Shown here: piece by piece, positions 62,634-64,000 of the stretch | Position numbering within the stretch: the first letter of the stretch is position 1 | Layout of the letters: every line of letters starts with the position of its first letter | Assembly (NCBI GenBank): GCA_027214345.1 | Contig: JAPWHR010000006.1 | Location: forward strand, 248,001-312,000 | Direction of reading: 5' to 3' | DNA length: 64,000 nucleotides | Source of the DNA: Comamonadaceae bacterium G21597-S1 | Lineage (GTDB): Bacteria > Pseudomonadota > Gammaproteobacteria > Burkholderiales > Burkholderiaceae_C | Program-made: the position numbers and the translations under genes | Notes under the pieces: model-generated | Databases searched by the model: none | What the model was told of the DNA's origin: nothing | What the model saw: only the letters and a program-made list of their open reading frames with translations

Positions 62634-63910
62634 TCATCGGCCTGCTGTTCATCGCGCTGTTGCTGCTGCTGTTCACCGGCTTGCCGATCTTTGCCGGCCT
62701 GGCCCTGTTCGGCGGCGCGCTGCAATACATCACCCAGGGTGAACTGGGCTCGGTGACCGAGGTCATCTTCGGCGAGGTGAACCGTTACCTGCTGGTGGCG
62801 ATTCCCTTGTTCGCCTTCATGGCCCACATCATGATCCGCGGCCGGATCGTCGACGACCTGTATGGCGCGGCGTATACGCTGACGCGCCACCTGCCCGGCG
62901 GCCTGGGCATCGCGACGATTGCTGCCTGCACCATCTTCGCCGCCATCTCAGGCTCAAGCGTGGCCACGGCGCTGACCATCGGCGCGGTCGCGATCCCGCA
63001 GATGGTCAAGTTCGGCTACGACGAGAAGGCGGCCTACGGCCTGGTCGCCGCTGGCGGCACGCTGGGCATCCTGATTCCGCCGTCCGGGCCGATGGTGCTG
63101 TACGGCGTGACCACCGACACCTCGATCGGCGGCCTGTTCATGGCCGGCATCGTGCCCGGCCTGCTGATGGCCGGCGTATTCGTGGCCTGGAACATGGTGC
63201 ACACGGCGCTGACGCACCGCCACATCCGGCGCGAGACGCGCGCGACGCTGCGTGAGGCGCTGGGCGCGGTGCGCCGTTCGGCCTGGGCGATCTCGTTGCC
63301 GGTGTTCGTGCTCGGCGGCATGTACGCCGGCGTGTTCACCGCCACCGAGGCGGCGGCCGCCGGTGCCTGGCTGGCCCTGTTCGTGGCGGTCGTGGTCTAC
63401 CGCACTGTGGGACTGCGCGCGATCTGGGAGTCGGCGGTCGAGGCCTGCAGCGTGTCGGCGATGTTGTTCATGATCCTGGCCGGCGCCTCGGTGTTCGGCC
63501 ACGTCATGACCAAGCTACGCATTCCGCAGCAGATCGTCGAGGCGGTGATTGCCGCCGATGTCGGCGTGACCGGATTCCTGGTCATCATGATGGCGCTGAT
63601 CCTGGTGCTGGGCATGTTCCTGGAGTCGATTGCCATCATCCTGATCACGACGCCGGTGATCCTGCCAGCGATGATCCACCTGGGCATCAACCCGATCTGG
63701 TACGGCATCCTGCTCGTGATCAACCTCGAGCTGGCCCAGATCACGCCACCGGTGGGCATGAACCTGTTCACGATCAAGGCGATCACCGGTTCGCCGCTGG
63801 GTCCGATCGTGCGTGGCAGCGCGCCTTATGTGGTGCTGATGATCCTCGTGCTGGCGTTGGTGATGGTCTGGCCGGATATCGCGATGTGGCTTCCAGGCAC
63901 GATGCGGTAG
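62630..63910 (+). CDS. TRAP transporter large permease (DctM family)
   Basis: A 426-residue secondary-active permease with about 12 helices. The sequence has the usual FTGLPIFAGLALFGGAL opening, AISGSSVATALTIGAVAIPQM, GTLGILIPPSGPMVLYG and, near the end, ELAQITPPVGMNLFTIKAIT. It completes a full DctPQM system in one operon with the CoA-dependent lyase pathway and is driven by a Na+ gradient in characterised members. Confidence 0.95.
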   Translation: MIIGLLFIALLLLLFTGLPIFAGLALFGGALQYITQGELGSVTEVIFGEVNRYLLVAIPLFAFMAHIMIRGRIVDDLYGAAYTLTRHLPGGLGIATIAACTIFAAISGSSVATALTIGAVAIPQMVKFGYDEKAAYGLVAAGGTLGILIPPSGPMVLYGVTTDTSIGGLFMAGIVPGLLMAGVFVAWNMVHTALTHRHIRRETRATLREALGAVRRSAWAISLPVFVLGGMYAGVFTATEAAAAGAWLALFVAVVVYRTVGLRAIWESAVEACSVSAMLFMILAGASVFGHVMTKLRIPQQIVEAVIAADVGVTGFLVIMMALILVLGMFLESIAIILITTPVILPAMIHLGINPIWYGILLVINLELAQITPPVGMNLFTIKAITGSPLGPIVRGSAPYVVLMILVLALVMVWPDIAMWLPGTMR

Positions 63911-63930
63911 CCGCGATTCCAACCCATTTT

Positions 63931-63947
63931 GGCCGTAATCTACGGCC
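63931..63947. promoter_or_regulatory. Perfect inverted repeat at the start of the last LysR gene
   Basis: GGCCGTA-ATC-TACGGCC is a perfect 7+7 dyad that ends at the base before the ATG, in a 37-base gap after dctM. It occupies the ribosome-site position and could be an autoregulatory operator, a translational hairpin or a short terminator-like stem for the TRAP operon. Confidence 0.45.
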
Positions 63948-64000
63948 ATGGACAAGTTCAAGCAGCTCGAATCGTTTGTATTGATCGCCACCCGCGGCAG
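63948..64000 (+). CDS. LysR-type regulator, 3' end outside window
   Basis: Only the first 17 codons are visible (MDKFKQLESFVLIATRG). This is the usual opening of the LysR helix-turn-helix domain, in the D-x-x-x-x-x-F-V-x-x-A-x-x-G pattern. It follows the TRAP operon on the same strand. Nothing can be said about its effector. Confidence 0.75.
   Translation, partial: MDKFKQLESFVLIATRG

Overview
The window is 64 kb of GC-rich, almost fully coding chromosomal DNA. The gene content fits a Burkholderiales betaproteobacterium: two TctC/Bug solute receptors beside catabolic genes, many LysR regulators, a DUF1631 protein, a GlcB-type malate synthase, GshB, Kup and BenE. That assignment is an inference from families, not a measured phylogeny. 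I see no rRNA, tRNA, CRISPR array, insertion sequence or integrase. One LysR gene runs off the right edge and kup lacks its 5' end at the left edge.

Layout. 1-4.6 kb: kup, a stand-alone BLUF photoreceptor, a BenE transporter and gshB. 4.6-7.7 kb: a DapA-like aldolase/dehydratase and a Bug receptor, divergent from their LysR regulator. 7.9-12.3 kb: a compact set made of an MDR dehydrogenase of BchC type, a PTPS/QueD-fold protein lacking canonical active-site residues, a GT4 glycosyltransferase and a methyltransferase, facing a RibD-type reductase; I read it as a modified-pterin (possibly pterin glycoside) pathway. 12.4-17.3 kb (minus): acyltransferase, class II glutamine amidotransferase, DHA2 exporter, tautomerase and MFS permease. 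17.5-24.8 kb: MATE pump, EstB-type serine hydrolase, GH100-like glycosidase, GNAT and DUF2917 proteins with a divergent LysR, EVE-domain protein and a YghU-like GST. 25-28.5 kb: lactonase-type amidohydrolase, a second Bug receptor and an M20 amidohydrolase. 28.7-29.9 kb: an orphan zinc-ribbon membrane protein and a glycine-zipper lipoprotein, sharing a bidirectional terminator.

30-42.1 kb is one large divergon. GntR, an enolase-superfamily enzyme and two SDR dehydrogenases lie on the minus strand. A five-gene Opp/Dpp-type ABC transporter, an M81 (MlrC-like) metallopeptidase and a second enolase-superfamily enzyme lie on the plus strand. It looks like uptake and catabolism of an acid sugar or a peptide-like conjugate. 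42.2-44.5 kb: a CruF-type carotenoid protein translationally coupled to an MpaB/Lcp-type oxygenase. 44.5-48.6 kb: a 1367-residue protein with the layout of mammalian soluble adenylyl cyclase. 48.9-54.9 kb: deoxyinosine glycosylase-like protein, MFS permease, siderophore-interacting reductase with divergent MarR, malate synthase G and L-2-haloacid dehalogenase. 55.3-57.7 kb: DUF1631 protein. 57.8-63.9 kb: LysR, HMG-CoA-lyase-type enzyme, CaiB/BaiF CoA-transferase and a complete TRAP transporter, a coherent dicarboxylate import, CoA-activation and cleavage pathway.

The best candidates for new biology are the pterin-type cluster, the sAC-like cyclase whose two half-domains complement one active site, the CruF/MpaB pair, and the paired enolase-superfamily enzymes of the ABC divergon.
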